A stretch of DNA of 64,000 nt from Halanaerobium sp046541575 (lineage in GTDB: Bacteria > Bacillota > Halanaerobiia > Halanaerobiales > Halanaerobiaceae): contig JBKHDA010000002.1 in assembly GCA_046541575.1 (NCBI GenBank), forward strand, positions 1 through 64,000, given 5' to 3'. Below, piece after piece: positions 42,163-52,159 of this stretch. Positions within the stretch are counted from its first letter, which is position 1. The number at the start of each line of letters is the position of its first letter. The notes under the pieces were generated by a model, which was not told the DNA's origin, made no database searches, and saw only the letters and a list, made by a program, of their open reading frames with translations. A program made the translations under genes and the position numbers.

Positions 42163-42191
42163 TTGACAGCATCCACTGCATCTGCTAATAT
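42163..42191 (+). promoter_or_regulatory. promoter of purB
   Basis: TTGACA (42163-42168), 17-base spacer, TAATAT (42186-42191). It leaves a leader of about 118 bases that contains a hairpin (CAGCA/TGCTG around 42230-42250) but no recognisable purine riboswitch. The rest of the 42005-42315 gap holds the leftward dnaD promoter and nothing else I can name. Confidence 0.65.
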
Positions 42192-42315
42192 TAAACTGAA
42201 AAAAAGAGAATATGGAAACTAGAGGCTTATCAGCAGCAAAAATGCTGAAATAGACCTAATATTTATTTTAAAAGAAATTTAATCTAATTAAGGGAAAAAG
42301 AAAGGAAGATTATTT

Positions 42316-43617
42316 ATGCTTTCAAGATACAGCCGGGCAGAAATGGAAAATGTCTGGAGTGAGGAGAGAAAATATGAGATCTGGCTTGAGATTGAAATTG
42401 CTATTTTAAAGGCCAGAGCAGAGCTGGGAGAGATTCCGGTCAGTGCAGCCGAGAAAGTTGAGCAGGAAGCTGAAGTTGATTTAAAGAGAATTAAGGAAAT
42501 TGAAGCTGAAACCCGTCATGATATGATTGCTTTTATTGAGGGAATTTCAGAAAATCTGGGTCAGGAGTCGCGTTTTATTCACGAAGGAGTTACTTCCTCT
42601 GATATTAAGGATACAGCTCGGGCGATGCAGATGCAGCAGGCCTGCCGGCTAATTTTAGAGGATCTAGAGAATTTAAAGCAGACTCTGGGCCAGAAAGCTC
42701 TGGCTGATAAGGATACAATTATGGTTGGGCGGACCCATGGTGTCCATGCTGAGCCTATTACCTGGGGGCTTAAGGTTTTAAACTGGTATCAGGAGATAGA
42801 GCGCCAGATTACTCGTTTTGAGCAGCTGGAAGAAGTTGTAGCTGTAGGTCAGATTTCGGGAGCAGTTGGAACCTTTGCCACCATAGATCCGAAAGTTGAA
42901 GAAAGAGTCTGCGAAATTTTAGGACTCAAAAATTCTAAGGTCAGCTCTCAGATTCTACAGCGGGACCGCCATGCAGATTTTATCGAAAAAATTGCGCTGG
43001 CAGCTGCTTCAATAGAAAAATTTGCAACAGAAATTAGAAACCTGCAGCGGACAGATATTTTAGAAGTAGAAGAAGGTTTCCACAAGGGACAGAAGGGCTC
43101 TTCTGCCATGCCGCATAAAAAAAATCCAATTGTCTGTGAGCGCTTAAGTGGGCTGGCCCGGGTGATTCGCGGTAATGTAGTACCGGCTTTAGAAAATGTC
43201 ACACTCTGGCATGAAAGGGATCTAACTCATTCTTCAGTCGAGCGGGTTATTCTACCTGATAGTGCAGTTCTGCTGGATTATATGTTAGTTAAATTTAAAG
43301 GAGTAATGGAAGAGCTGGTAGTTAATGAGGATAATATGAAACTTAATCTTGAAAAAACTTTAGGACTAACTTTTTCCCAGCGCCTGATGCTGGCTTTAGT
43401 TGAAAAGGGACTTCGCCGGGAGGAAGCCTATGAGCTGGCTCAGCGAAATGCAATGACTGCCTGGGAAGAGAAAAAAGATTACAGAGAGCTGATAGCAGCA
43501 GATGATGAAATAAATAAGTATTTAGGAGAAGAGGAGCTTGATCAGATTTTTGACTGGCAGGCATATTTAAAGAATATTGACCAGATTTTTGTACGCTGTG
43601 GTCTTTTAGAAGAATAA
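42316..43617 (+). CDS. purB: adenylosuccinate lyase
   Basis: PurB cleaves SAICAR and adenylosuccinate, releasing fumarate, in purine synthesis. The fumarase/aspartase signature is GSSAMPHKKNP; GVTSSDIKDTA, GRTHGVHAEPITWG and the start LSRYSRAEMENVWSEERKY are PurB features. Length is 433 aa. The ATG follows AAAGGAAG. It opens a run of purine genes purB-purA-purD. Confidence 0.97.
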   Translation: MLSRYSRAEMENVWSEERKYEIWLEIEIAILKARAELGEIPVSAAEKVEQEAEVDLKRIKEIEAETRHDMIAFIEGISENLGQESRFIHEGVTSSDIKDTARAMQMQQACRLILEDLENLKQTLGQKALADKDTIMVGRTHGVHAEPITWGLKVLNWYQEIERQITRFEQLEEVVAVGQISGAVGTFATIDPKVEERVCEILGLKNSKVSSQILQRDRHADFIEKIALAAASIEKFATEIRNLQRTDILEVEEGFHKGQKGSSAMPHKKNPIVCERLSGLARVIRGNVVPALENVTLWHERDLTHSSVERVILPDSAVLLDYMLVKFKGVMEELVVNEDNMKLNLEKTLGLTFSQRLMLALVEKGLRREEAYELAQRNAMTAWEEKKDYRELIAADDEINKYLGEEELDQIFDWQAYLKNIDQIFVRCGLLEE

Positions 43618-43619
43618 AA

Positions 43620-43646
43620 GGATGCATATCTGGCAAATTTTTGTTA
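43620..43646 (+). repeat. partial REP-like repeat remnant
   Basis: GATGCATATCTGGCAAATTT resembles the left part of copy A (GGTGCATTCAGCTGGCAAATTT). It lies just after the purB stop and is the shortest and weakest copy. Confidence 0.4.
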
Positions 43647-43716
43647 AACTATAGTTAAGAGATAATAGTTGAGCGGAGAAGTTTTAAATTCAAGAATAAG
43701 TGAGGAGAGAAATTAA

Positions 43717-44988
43717 ATGTCTAATAAAATAGTTGTTGGTGCACAGTGGGGAGATGAAGGTAAAGGTAAGATTACCGATATGCTGGCTGAAACTGCCGAT
43801 TTAGTTGTTCGCTATGGTGGTGGGAATAATGCCGGACATACAGTTATAGTTGATGAGGAGAAGTTCGAGCTTCATCTGATCCCATCTGGAATTTTATATG
43901 AAGATAAAAAATCCGTACTTGGTGGGGGAGTAGTAATTGATCCCGAAGCCATGGTCGAAGAAATGGAGGGATTAGAAGAAAGAGGAATTTCTCTAGCTAA
44001 TCTTTATATTTCAGAGACGGCCCATGTAATTATGCCCTACCACAGAATGCTGGATGGCCTGGAGGAAGATCGCAAGGGGGACAGCAAAATAGGAACCACT
44101 GGTAAAGGAATTGGCCCCTGCTATACTGACAAAACTGCTCGCCGTGGAATTAGAATTGCGGATCTGCTGGATGAAGGCAGATTTAGAGCCAAACTGAAAA
44201 AAGCACTGGATTATCACAATGTATTATTAGAAAATGTTTATAATGCAAAAAAACTGAATGCAGATGAGATTATTAAAACTTATCTGCCGTACATAGAAAA
44301 ATTAAGACCATATGTGACAAATACTTCACTACTGCTCAATCAGGCCTATAAAAAGAATAAGAAAATATTTTTTGAAGGAGCTCAGGGAACACTGCTCGAT
44401 ATAGATTATGGTACATATCCTTTTGTTACTTCTTCCAACCCAACTGCTGGAGGAGTCTGTACCGGAACTGGAATGGGACCAACTACAATTGATGATGTCA
44501 TTGGAGTCACCAAAGCCTATTTAACTAGAGTTGGAGCCGGACCTTTTCCAACAGAGCTGGATAATGAGTGGGGAGAGTATTTAAGAGACAAAGGACATGA
44601 GTTTGGAGTAACTACAGGCCGCCCCCGCCGCTGTGGCTGGCTTGATATTCCAATTTTAAAACATGCAGTTAGAGTTAATGGTTTAACAGAAATTGCTCTG
44701 ACTAAAATAGATGTGTTGAGTGGCCTGGATGAGATTAAGGTCTGTACAGCTTATAAACATGGGGAAGAGGTTGTAGAAGAATTCCCACCTTATTTAGAAA
44801 GTGAGATTCCTTATGAGCCGATTTACGAAAAATGGCCCGGCTGGGAAGAAGATATTTCAGATATTAGAGACTTTGATCAACTGCCCGAAAACGCTCAAAA
44901 ATATATAGCAAGAATAGAGGAGTTAATCGGAATCCCGGCTAAGATTATTAGTAATGGCCCTGGCCGGAAGCAGGCAATTATCAGATAA
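43717..44988 (+). CDS. purA: adenylosuccinate synthetase
   Basis: PurA joins IMP and aspartate using GTP in the first step to AMP. The GTP site GAQWGDEGKGK is at the N-terminus, followed by GGNNAGHTV, and TTGRPRRCGWLD is in the second half. Length is 423 aa. The ATG follows TGAGGAGAG. In B. subtilis purA also lies beside the helicase gene. Confidence 0.97.
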   Translation: MSNKIVVGAQWGDEGKGKITDMLAETADLVVRYGGGNNAGHTVIVDEEKFELHLIPSGILYEDKKSVLGGGVVIDPEAMVEEMEGLEERGISLANLYISETAHVIMPYHRMLDGLEEDRKGDSKIGTTGKGIGPCYTDKTARRGIRIADLLDEGRFRAKLKKALDYHNVLLENVYNAKKLNADEIIKTYLPYIEKLRPYVTNTSLLLNQAYKKNKKIFFEGAQGTLLDIDYGTYPFVTSSNPTAGGVCTGTGMGPTTIDDVIGVTKAYLTRVGAGPFPTELDNEWGEYLRDKGHEFGVTTGRPRRCGWLDIPILKHAVRVNGLTEIALTKIDVLSGLDEIKVCTAYKHGEEVVEEFPPYLESEIPYEPIYEKWPGWEEDISDIRDFDQLPENAQKYIARIEELIGIPAKIISNGPGRKQAIIR

Positions 44989-45011
44989 ATAAAAGATGAG
45001 GAGGATCGGTT

Positions 45012-46304
45012 ATGAAGGTACTAATAGTAGGAGATGGAGGTAGAGAGCATGCCCTGGCCTGGAAATTTTATCAGAGTGAAAGTGTAGATAAAATCTATGC
45101 AGCACCAGGTAATGATGGCATGTTAGAGATTGCAGAAAGAGTTGAAATAGAAGCAGATGATATAAAAGCATTAGCAGATTTTGCCCGCGAAAATGAAATT
45201 GGAATGACAGTAGTTGGACCAGAAGAACCGCTTGTTGCAGGTATTGTTGATTATTTTGTCGAGCGGGATATACCGATCTTTGGCCCTAAAAAACAGGCTG
45301 CACTGCTTGAGGGTAGTAAAGCCTTTGCTAAGGAAATTCTTAATAAATATGATATACCAACAGGTGAGTATGAGGTCTTTACTGATCCTGATACAGCACT
45401 TAATTATCTGGAAAACGCTGATTATCCGCTGGTGGTCAAAGCTAATGGACTTGCAGGTGGTAAGGGAGTAATTATTGCTTCTAATTATTTGGATGCTCAG
45501 GATGCTGTGGCCAGAATTATGGAAGATAAGGCTTTTGGAGATGCTGGAGATAGAATTGTTGTTGAAGATTTTATAGAAGGGGAAGAAGTCTCTATTTTTG
45601 CCCTGACAGATGGACAGACAATTCTGCCAGTGACCAGCAGTAGAGAGCACAAAGCTGTGTTTGAAGGAGAAGAAGGTCCAAACACAGGTGGTATGGGTTC
45701 ATATTCTCCCTCACCCTATGTTGATCAAGAAATAATGGATCAGATCTGTCGAGAGATCTTAAGACCAACACTTCATGCCCTAAACAGTGAGGGGATTGAT
45801 TACAGAGGAGTTCTGCATGTTGGAATGATTCTAACAGAAAGTGGCCCAAAGGTAATTGACTACAATGCCCGTTTTGGTGATCCGGAAACCCAGGTTATCA
45901 TGCCCCTTTTAGCAGAAGATCTGCTGGAATTGATGCAGATGACAAATAATGTTAAATTAAAATATAAAAAAGAAATTGAGATTTATAGTAGTGATGCAGT
46001 CTGTGTAATAATCGCTTCTGCAGGTTATCCCTTAACCTATGAAAAAGGTCATGAAATTAAGGGTCTTGAAAAGCTTAAGTATCATGATGATTTAATTGTT
46101 TTCCATTCCGGCACCCGTCTTGAAGACGGTAAATATTATTCCGATGGTGGACGGGTAATTGGAATGACAGTTGTTGGAGAAGGAATTTTAAGTGTAATTG
46201 ATTCTGTTTATGATTATATTAATGAGGTAGAGTTTAAGGATATGCACTACAGAACTGATATCGGTTTTACTATCTCAGATGTACCAGAAATTGAAGTTGA
46301 GTAA
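45012..46304 (+). CDS. purD: phosphoribosylamine-glycine ligase
   Basis: PurD makes GAR from phosphoribosylamine and glycine in an ATP-grasp reaction. Motifs are LIVGDGGREHALAWK, VGPEEPLVAGIVD, LVVKANGLAGGKGV and YNARFGDPETQ. Length is 430 aa. The ATG follows GATGAGGAGG. It lies 23 bases after purA, so the two are likely co-transcribed. The other pur genes are not in the window. Confidence 0.97.
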   Translation: MKVLIVGDGGREHALAWKFYQSESVDKIYAAPGNDGMLEIAERVEIEADDIKALADFARENEIGMTVVGPEEPLVAGIVDYFVERDIPIFGPKKQAALLEGSKAFAKEILNKYDIPTGEYEVFTDPDTALNYLENADYPLVVKANGLAGGKGVIIASNYLDAQDAVARIMEDKAFGDAGDRIVVEDFIEGEEVSIFALTDGQTILPVTSSREHKAVFEGEEGPNTGGMGSYSPSPYVDQEIMDQICREILRPTLHALNSEGIDYRGVLHVGMILTESGPKVIDYNARFGDPETQVIMPLLAEDLLELMQMTNNVKLKYKKEIEIYSSDAVCVIIASAGYPLTYEKGHEIKGLEKLKYHDDLIVFHSGTRLEDGKYYSDGGRVIGMTVVGEGILSVIDSVYDYINEVEFKDMHYRTDIGFTISDVPEIEVE

Positions 46305-46310
46305 AAAAAT

Positions 46311-46355
46311 ACATGTACATGCACCGGGAACCTGTCATTATTTGTCGTAATTTAT
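46311..46355 (+). repeat. REP-like dispersed repeat, copy D
   Basis: ACATGTACATGCACCGGGAA followed by CCTGTCATTATTTGTCG matches the family core. It begins 7 bases after the purD stop. Further right, the gap to cysE contains a related piece, GGGGTCAGGAACC (around 46439-46451), so the pair may fold or have been copied together. Confidence 0.75.
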
Positions 46356-46550
46356 CAAATTAATTAGAGCTGCCTTGCATTTGTCTTCATAAATTTGTAT
46401 AATTAACTTGATTTTAACACTTACATTTAAATAAATAAGGGGTCAGGAACCAGCAAATCATTATTTACCTGTTTCAATAGCTCTATAGGATTTACTGGTA
46501 TCTGACCTTTTAATTTTTTGAGGGGAATTTTCAAATTAGGAGGTAAATGC

Positions 46551-47204
46551 GTGTTTAAAACATTAAAATGTGATATTAATGCAGTTTTTGATAGAGATCC
46601 AGCAGTTGATAATCTGCTGGAGGTTATTTTAGCTTATTCGGGTCTTCATGCACTTTTATTTCATCGTTTTTCACACCGGCTTTATAGGCTGGGTTTGCGT
46701 ACTATTCCGCGCCTCATTTCACAGCTGGCCCGTTTTTTGACCGGAATTGAAATTCATCCCGGGGCAAAAATTGGCTGTGGTTTCTTTATTGATCATGGTA
46801 TGGGAGTTGTAATCGGTGAGACAACTGAAATTGGAGATAATGTAACCCTTTATCAGGGAGTGACTCTGGGTGGAACCGGAAAGGAAAGAGGTAAACGCCA
46901 CCCTACTATTGGTAATGATGTAGTTGTTGGAGCAGGTGCCAAAGTTCTTGGTAATATTACAATCGGTGATGATGCAAAAATTGGGGCCGGCTCTGTAGTT
47001 TTAAAAGATGTAGAGGAAAATTCTACTGTTGTTGGTATTCCGGGAAGAGTTGTTGCTCGTTCTGGAGCCAGAGTACATCCAGAATCTGATTTAGAACATG
47101 CCGATCTACCGGATCCAATTAGAGATAAACTCTTAGAATTAGAAGAAGAATTTTCAAAAATGAAAAAAGAAATTTTAGCTAAAGATCAAAAAGAACAGGA
47201 TTAG
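46551..47204 (+). CDS. cysE: serine O-acetyltransferase
   Basis: CysE acetylates serine for cysteine synthesis by CysK. It has the left-handed beta-helix repeat region (GAKIGCGFFIDHG, GVVIGETTEIGDN, LGGTGKERGKRHP) with catalytic His in FIDHGMGVVIGE. Length is 217 aa, the short Firmicutes type. The GTG at 46551 is 7 bases after GGAGG; an earlier TTG has no ribosome binding site. Its partner cysK lies 8 kb away on the opposite strand. Confidence 0.95.
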   Translation: MFKTLKCDINAVFDRDPAVDNLLEVILAYSGLHALLFHRFSHRLYRLGLRTIPRLISQLARFLTGIEIHPGAKIGCGFFIDHGMGVVIGETTEIGDNVTLYQGVTLGGTGKERGKRHPTIGNDVVVGAGAKVLGNITIGDDAKIGAGSVVLKDVEENSTVVGIPGRVVARSGARVHPESDLEHADLPDPIRDKLLELEEEFSKMKKEILAKDQKEQD

Positions 47205-47353
47205 ACTTAAGATTAGACTTAAAATAGATTTCTGGCAGCTGAAAAAAGTCAACAGCCCAAACAGCAGAGCTTAGGATCGCAGTTTATTCAAGGAAATGTC
47301 ATTTTTTCTTGGTGTGATATAATAAACTTATAATTTAATGGGGAGTGAAGCTG

Positions 47354-50300
47354 ATGGTTTTCAAAGAGGGAAAAATTGAAAGATATCTGAAAGATTTAAA
47401 ATCTAATTTAAATCAAAAAGAAATTTTAATCAAAAAATTAACAAAATATTCTGCCAGTCTCGAGGATAAATCAATTCCGGATTTCTCACAGTTAAAAGGT
47501 CAGGATTTTAGAATTGGAGAAAGCTGGGGCGGCAGGAATAAGTGCTGCTGGTTTAAAACTGAGCTCAAAATGGCGTCAGATTGGAGTTTAAAAAAGGGGA
47601 ATATTTATTTAGAAATTATTCCCGGCATCAGCCACCCAGGTGGTTTGAGTGGTGTGGAGTCTCTGCTTTATTTAAATGGAAAAGTGCTGCAGGGATTAGA
47701 TCACAATCATTCTTTAGTTAAACTGGGTGAAAAAGAATTAAAAAATGGAAATTTAGAGATAGTAGTTAAGGCCTTTAGTGGTCTGGAAGCAGGAAAACAT
47801 CAGTTTAAAAAAGCATCTTTAATTTATAGAGATCAAAATGTTGAAGAGTTTTACAGACTGGCAGAGACTGTTAAACTTTCAATTGAAACTATGACTGAAG
47901 GGAAAAATCTGCGGGAGAAGCTCCTAAATATACTTAATCAGGCCTTTAACAGGCTTGATTTCAGAAAGCCCGGCTCAGCTCAATTTCTGCAGACGGCCGG
48001 AGAAGCTCTTCAGTATCTTAAAAGTTCACTGACCGAACTGAAGTCAGAAACAAATCTGCCTCAGATTACAGCAGTAGGTCACTCTCACATTGATGTAGCC
48101 TGGCTCTGGAGGCTGCTGCATACCAGAGAAAAAACGGCGAGAACATTTTCTACAGTATTAAAGCTGATGGATGAATATCCGGATTACACTTTTATCCAGT
48201 CAAGTCCTCAGTTATATAAATTTTTAAAGGAAGATTATCCTGAAATTTATACAGAGATCAAAGAAAAAATTAAGGAAGGTAAGTGGGAGGTCACTGGAGG
48301 TATGTGGGTTGAAGCAGACTGCAACTTAACTTCAGGTGAATCCCTGGTTAGACAATTTATGCACGGCCGACGATTTGTTAAAAAAGAATTTGATATTGAC
48401 TGGAACATTCTCTGGCTGCCCGATGTTTTTGGTTATTCCTGGGCTTTACCTCAGATTATTAAAAAAAGTGGGATGCAGTATTTTATGACTACAAAAATCA
48501 GCTGGAGCCAGTTTAATCGACCTGAATATGATACCTTTAAATGGCGGGGGATAGACGGCACAGAAGTTTTAACTCATTTTATTACAACTCCTGAGGTCAA
48601 TAATGATGAAGACTTCTATACTTATAATGGGCTTTTAAATCCAGAATCAGTCAAAGGCAGCTGGGATAATTATCAGCAGAAAGAAATTAATGATGAGCTG
48701 CTTTTAGCTTATGGCTGGGGAGATGGTGGAGGTGGACCAACCCGTAAAATGATCGAGACTGGTAAAAAGATGCAGGAGATCCCCGGGCTGCCTGAAATAA
48801 AGTTTGGAGGAGCGGAAGATTATTTTGAGCGGCTGTCGGAACGGGTAAGTAATAATCATCAATTACCTGTCTGGGATGGGGAATTATATTTGGAATATCA
48901 CCGAGGAACCTATACCTCACAGGCTGAAATCAAAAAGAATAACCGCCGAGCAGAAATTATGCTCCATGATACGGAATTATTTAGTTCCTTTGCTGCTGCA
49001 GAAACTGATCTGGAATATCCAGACAAAACCTTAGCAAACAACTGGGAAATTTTACTTAAAAATCAATTTCATGATATTTTGCCCGGATCTTCAATTAAAG
49101 AGGTTTATCAGGATAGTGCAGCAGAATTCAAAGAACTTTTTAATACTGTAGAATCTGAGTTGAAAAATGCTTTAGAAAAAATTGCAGCTCAGATCAAAGG
49201 CCCAGAAAAGAAACTTGTAGTTTTTAACTCACTTCCCTGGAAGCGCTCGGGATATATTGAATTTGAGGGCCGAGAAATCATGATAGAAGACCTTCCTGCC
49301 AGTGGATATAAGGCATATAATATTGTAGAAAGTAGTGAGGGTTTAAAGCTGGAAGCAGAGCTTGCTGCTCAAAAAGAGGCTGATTTTAGAGAAAGCCAGA
49401 TCAATTATCTAATTGCTAAAAGTAAAGCTGCTGAAGCAGGAGCAGCCAGCAGAAGAAATCTTCTCAAGCTGGAGTCAGGAAAAAATATGATAGAAAACAG
49501 GTATTATAATATTAAGCTAAATGATGCAGGGCAGATTATTTCAATTTATGACCGTCAGTTTAAGCGTGAAATAATTCCGGAAGGTCGGACTGCCAACCTG
49601 CTGCAGGCATTTGAAGATAGGCCAATGCGTTTTAATGCCTGGGATATAGATATCTATTACCAGGAAAAGGAATACAGAGTCGATCAGCTTCAGGAAATGA
49701 AAATAAAAAAATTTACTGATAAAATAGTTGTTAATTTAGAGTGGAAGTTTTTAGATTCTACCATTTCACAGCAGATGATTGTTTATGCCAATCAGAGGCG
49801 AATAGACTTTAAAACAAATGTTGACTGGCAGGAGGAACAGATTCTGCTTAAGGTGGCTTTTCCAGTTGATCTCCGCAGTACTAAAGCCACTTATGAGATT
49901 CAATTTGGAAATGTAGAGAGAAATACTCACTGGAATACAAGCTGGGATTATGCAAAATTTGAAAATGTGGGCCATAAATGGGCAGATTTTTCCGAAAGAG
50001 GTTATGGAGTCAGCCTCCTTAATGACTCTAAATATGGATATGACATTAAGGATCAGACTATGCGCCTCAGTTTAATAAAATCCGGTGTTTATCCTGATCC
50101 TACAGCAGACCAGGGCCAGCACAGCTTTTGCTACAGCCTTTACCCTCATGGGGGAGACTGGTTGGAAGCAGAAACAGCAAAAGAAGCTTATGAGCTGAAT
50201 TATCCGCTGCAGACCGTAATTTCTGAGGGTGATTCGGGTGAACAGCCTCAGCAGAAGTCATTTGTAGAAATTGAAGCCAGAAGTACAATTTTAGAAACGG

Positions 50301-50527
50301 TCAAAAAGGCAGAGAATAGTGAAGATTTAATTTTGAGATTTTATGAATACGGAAACAGCAGAGAAAAAGTTAAAGTGAAGCTTGATTTTGAGCTGGAGAA
50401 AGTTATAGAAGTAAATTTAGTGGAGGAAGATTTAAAAGAAATCAAAAATGAATTCGATTATTTTGAATTTGAAATAAAACCCTATGAAATAAAAACCTTT
50501 AAAGTGATTAACGTACAGGTACCGTGA
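47354..50527 (+). CDS. GH38 alpha-mannosidase
   Basis: A 1057-aa glycoside hydrolase family 38 enzyme, which removes alpha-linked mannose. The metal site is HSHIDVAWLW (about residue 242), the nucleophile Asp lies in WLPDVFGYSW (about 354), and ILLKNQFHDILPGSSI is the second family motif. No signal peptide is present, so it acts in the cytoplasm. The ATG at 47354 follows GGGGAGTG. The last codons (NVQVP and stop) come from a REP-like repeat overlapping the gene end. Confidence 0.93.
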   Translation: MVFKEGKIERYLKDLKSNLNQKEILIKKLTKYSASLEDKSIPDFSQLKGQDFRIGESWGGRNKCCWFKTELKMASDWSLKKGNIYLEIIPGISHPGGLSGVESLLYLNGKVLQGLDHNHSLVKLGEKELKNGNLEIVVKAFSGLEAGKHQFKKASLIYRDQNVEEFYRLAETVKLSIETMTEGKNLREKLLNILNQAFNRLDFRKPGSAQFLQTAGEALQYLKSSLTELKSETNLPQITAVGHSHIDVAWLWRLLHTREKTARTFSTVLKLMDEYPDYTFIQSSPQLYKFLKEDYPEIYTEIKEKIKEGKWEVTGGMWVEADCNLTSGESLVRQFMHGRRFVKKEFDIDWNILWLPDVFGYSWALPQIIKKSGMQYFMTTKISWSQFNRPEYDTFKWRGIDGTEVLTHFITTPEVNNDEDFYTYNGLLNPESVKGSWDNYQQKEINDELLLAYGWGDGGGGPTRKMIETGKKMQEIPGLPEIKFGGAEDYFERLSERVSNNHQLPVWDGELYLEYHRGTYTSQAEIKKNNRRAEIMLHDTELFSSFAAAETDLEYPDKTLANNWEILLKNQFHDILPGSSIKEVYQDSAAEFKELFNTVESELKNALEKIAAQIKGPEKKLVVFNSLPWKRSGYIEFEGREIMIEDLPASGYKAYNIVESSEGLKLEAELAAQKEADFRESQINYLIAKSKAAEAGAASRRNLLKLESGKNMIENRYYNIKLNDAGQIISIYDRQFKREIIPEGRTANLLQAFEDRPMRFNAWDIDIYYQEKEYRVDQLQEMKIKKFTDKIVVNLEWKFLDSTISQQMIVYANQRRIDFKTNVDWQEEQILLKVAFPVDLRSTKATYEIQFGNVERNTHWNTSWDYAKFENVGHKWADFSERGYGVSLLNDSKYGYDIKDQTMRLSLIKSGVYPDPTADQGQHSFCYSLYPHGGDWLEAETAKEAYELNYPLQTVISEGDSGEQPQQKSFVEIEARSTILETVKKAENSEDLILRFYEYGNSREKVKVKLDFELEKVIEVNLVEEDLKEIKNEFDYFEFEIKPYEIKTFKVINVQVP

Positions 50528-50540
50528 ACTTGTCGAAATT
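50511..50540 (+). repeat. REP-like dispersed repeat, copy C
   Basis: ACGTACAGGTACCGTGAACT then TGTCGAAATT matches the family core. It overlaps the mannosidase end, and the TGA inside its ACCGTGAAC supplies the stop codon. With copy B (opposite orientation) it brackets about 185 bases. Confidence 0.85.
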
Positions 50541-50628
50541 AGTCAAATGAACTCGAATTAGAAAAATTAAAGTTTAAAAAACAACTTTAAGCGGTTATTT
50601 AGCTCAAAATTCATTTTTAAATATGAAA

Positions 50629-50653
50629 AAGCCCCAGCTTTAAAGCTGGGGTT
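50629..50653 (-). terminator. terminator of the DUF362 gene
   Basis: A perfect 20-bp palindrome, CCCCAGCTTTAAAGCTGGGG (50632-50651). On the minus strand it is followed by CTTTTTC, so it terminates the leftward DUF362 gene that ends at 50701. On the plus strand the T-run is poor. Confidence 0.75.
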
Positions 50654-50656
50654 ACA

Positions 50657-50696
50657 TATTTCGACATAAATCGGGTGGTACACGGCACCTGCACGT
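50657..50696 (-). repeat. REP-like dispersed repeat, copy B
   Basis: Matches copy A over 37 bases with a single difference (CACCTGCAC against TACCTGCAC). It ends just before the DUF362 stop codon and faces copy C in inverted orientation. Confidence 0.85.
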
Positions 50697-50700
50697 TATT

Positions 50701-51804
50701 TTATAAAGAAACCAGCTCATATTCTCTGCTGCCCATTCCAATTTCTGCAGCATATTCAATCTGTCTTATTCCTCCATCAGTGCTCGGATGAACTGCCTTA
50801 AATTTATTATCTCCAGGCTTTAAATCCTGATCTGCAAGCATTCCTTTAGCTTCAGCCTGATTTACCAGATCTAAAGAAGCCTGTTCAAGGGCAACCGGAT
50901 CCTTTGATGCTAAAATCCCAATATCATCAACGATTGGGCGGTCACTCCAGCCGGCACAGTCACAGTCAGGAGAAACATTGGTGATAAAATTGATATATAC
51001 ATTTTTTCTATCCTTAACAATTCCCTGGGTAAATTCTACCTGACGCTCTTCCATACCTTCACTTGTAGATTCCCATTCAACGGAAATTGCATCTGTAGGA
51101 CAGGTGACCACACACTCTCCACAGCCAATACAGACTTCATGATTGATGCTGCTTTCCTGATCATTGATCGTTATACAGTCTACCGGACAGTGTTTGACAC
51201 ACTGCATGCATTTAATGCATTCTGCTTCTGTAATTTCCGGCAGTACTGCTGAGTGCATCATCTGTTTCCCGGCCCTGCTGCCGAGTCCCATGCCTATATT
51301 TTTAAAGGTACCACCAAAACCTGCCAGCTCGTGGCCTTTAAAGTGAGCCAGACTGATTAAAACATCAGCTTCCAGAACTTCTGAGGCGATTCGGACTTTA
51401 TCAAAATGTTTGAGATTCACTTCAACTTCAGTTGACCCCTTACCCTTTAATCCATCAGCAATGATAATCGGTGCCTGAACAGTAGCATAGCCAAAACCAT
51501 TTGCAATAGCGGCATTTAAGTGATCAACAGAGTTGGAGCGCTCTCCAGTATAAAGAGTATTAGCATCAGTCAGAAAGGGTTTACCTTTCAATTTTTTTGC
51601 AATCTGAACTATTTCTCTTGTAAAAACTGGTCTGATAAAAGCGGTGTTACCCGGTTCTCCGAAATGCTGTTTAATTGCTACAAAATCATCTTCTTCGATT
51701 AATTCGTGGAAACCGGCTTTGTAAAAAAGCTTCCCCAATTTTTTAACCAGACTTTCACTTCCTGATGAAGCCTTCATATCTGCCATAAAAACTTTGCTTG
51801 CCAT
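50701..51804 (-). CDS. DUF362 domain protein with two 4Fe-4S clusters
   Basis: A 367-aa protein: a DUF362 domain (MASKVFMADMKASSG..., with ISLAHFKGHELAGFGGTFKN) and two ferredoxin motifs, CIKCMQCVKHCP and CIGCGECVVTCP. It is probably an iron-sulfur electron carrier in the cytoplasm. The partner is unknown. The ATG follows AAAGGGGAGAT. It stands alone on the minus strand, with its own terminator. Confidence 0.9.
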   Translation of the reverse strand: MASKVFMADMKASSGSESLVKKLGKLFYKAGFHELIEEDDFVAIKQHFGEPGNTAFIRPVFTREIVQIAKKLKGKPFLTDANTLYTGERSNSVDHLNAAIANGFGYATVQAPIIIADGLKGKGSTEVEVNLKHFDKVRIASEVLEADVLISLAHFKGHELAGFGGTFKNIGMGLGSRAGKQMMHSAVLPEITEAECIKCMQCVKHCPVDCITINDQESSINHEVCIGCGECVVTCPTDAISVEWESTSEGMEERQVEFTQGIVKDRKNVYINFITNVSPDCDCAGWSDRPIVDDIGILASKDPVALEQASLDLVNQAEAKGMLADQDLKPGDNKFKAVHPSTDGGIRQIEYAAEIGMGSREYELVSL

Positions 51805-52159
51805 TATAATCTCCCCTTTTATTATTTTTCTAATTTATTTTTTTATATAAATTATATAATTTCAGGCTGATTTTGTATGCCTGATTCTAATTAAAACTAA
51901 AATTCTATTTATTATTATAAATTATCTTAGAAGATTAAACAAATAAAAATGGGCGGCTGTCCTCCCGCGAATTTTGTCGAAAATGTTTTGAGATGGTGAC
52001 TGCCCTTTCTCTTTTTTTGGTTTTGGAATTATTTGCTTTTGTAAAAGGCAGCTGTGCGTTTTTAAACTAAATTTAAAGGATATTTATCTTTGATGTTTAA
52101 TTATATATTCATAGCGATTTATAACAGTTATCAATATCTTTACATAAGGAGGAAAAATA
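51805..52159. other. intergenic region before the PAS-GGDEF gene
   Basis: A 355-bp AT-rich gap with divergent genes on both sides. It contains a possible weak hairpin, GGGCGGCTGTC (51951) facing GTGACTGCCC (to 52005) and followed by TTTCTCTTTTTTT, with TTTTGTCGAAAA between the arms. I see no clear promoter pair and no riboswitch. Confidence 0.35.

Noticed and set aside
42198..42315. Purine riboswitch before purB
   Set aside because: No conserved purine aptamer core was seen; only a simple hairpin.
45171..45650. Leftward 159-aa frame inside purD
   Set aside because: It is antisense to a well-supported gene and has no ribosome binding site or recognisable domain.
51951..52017. Cyclic-di-GMP riboswitch upstream of the GGDEF gene
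   Set aside because: The conserved GEMM motifs are absent; only a weak hairpin and T-run are present.
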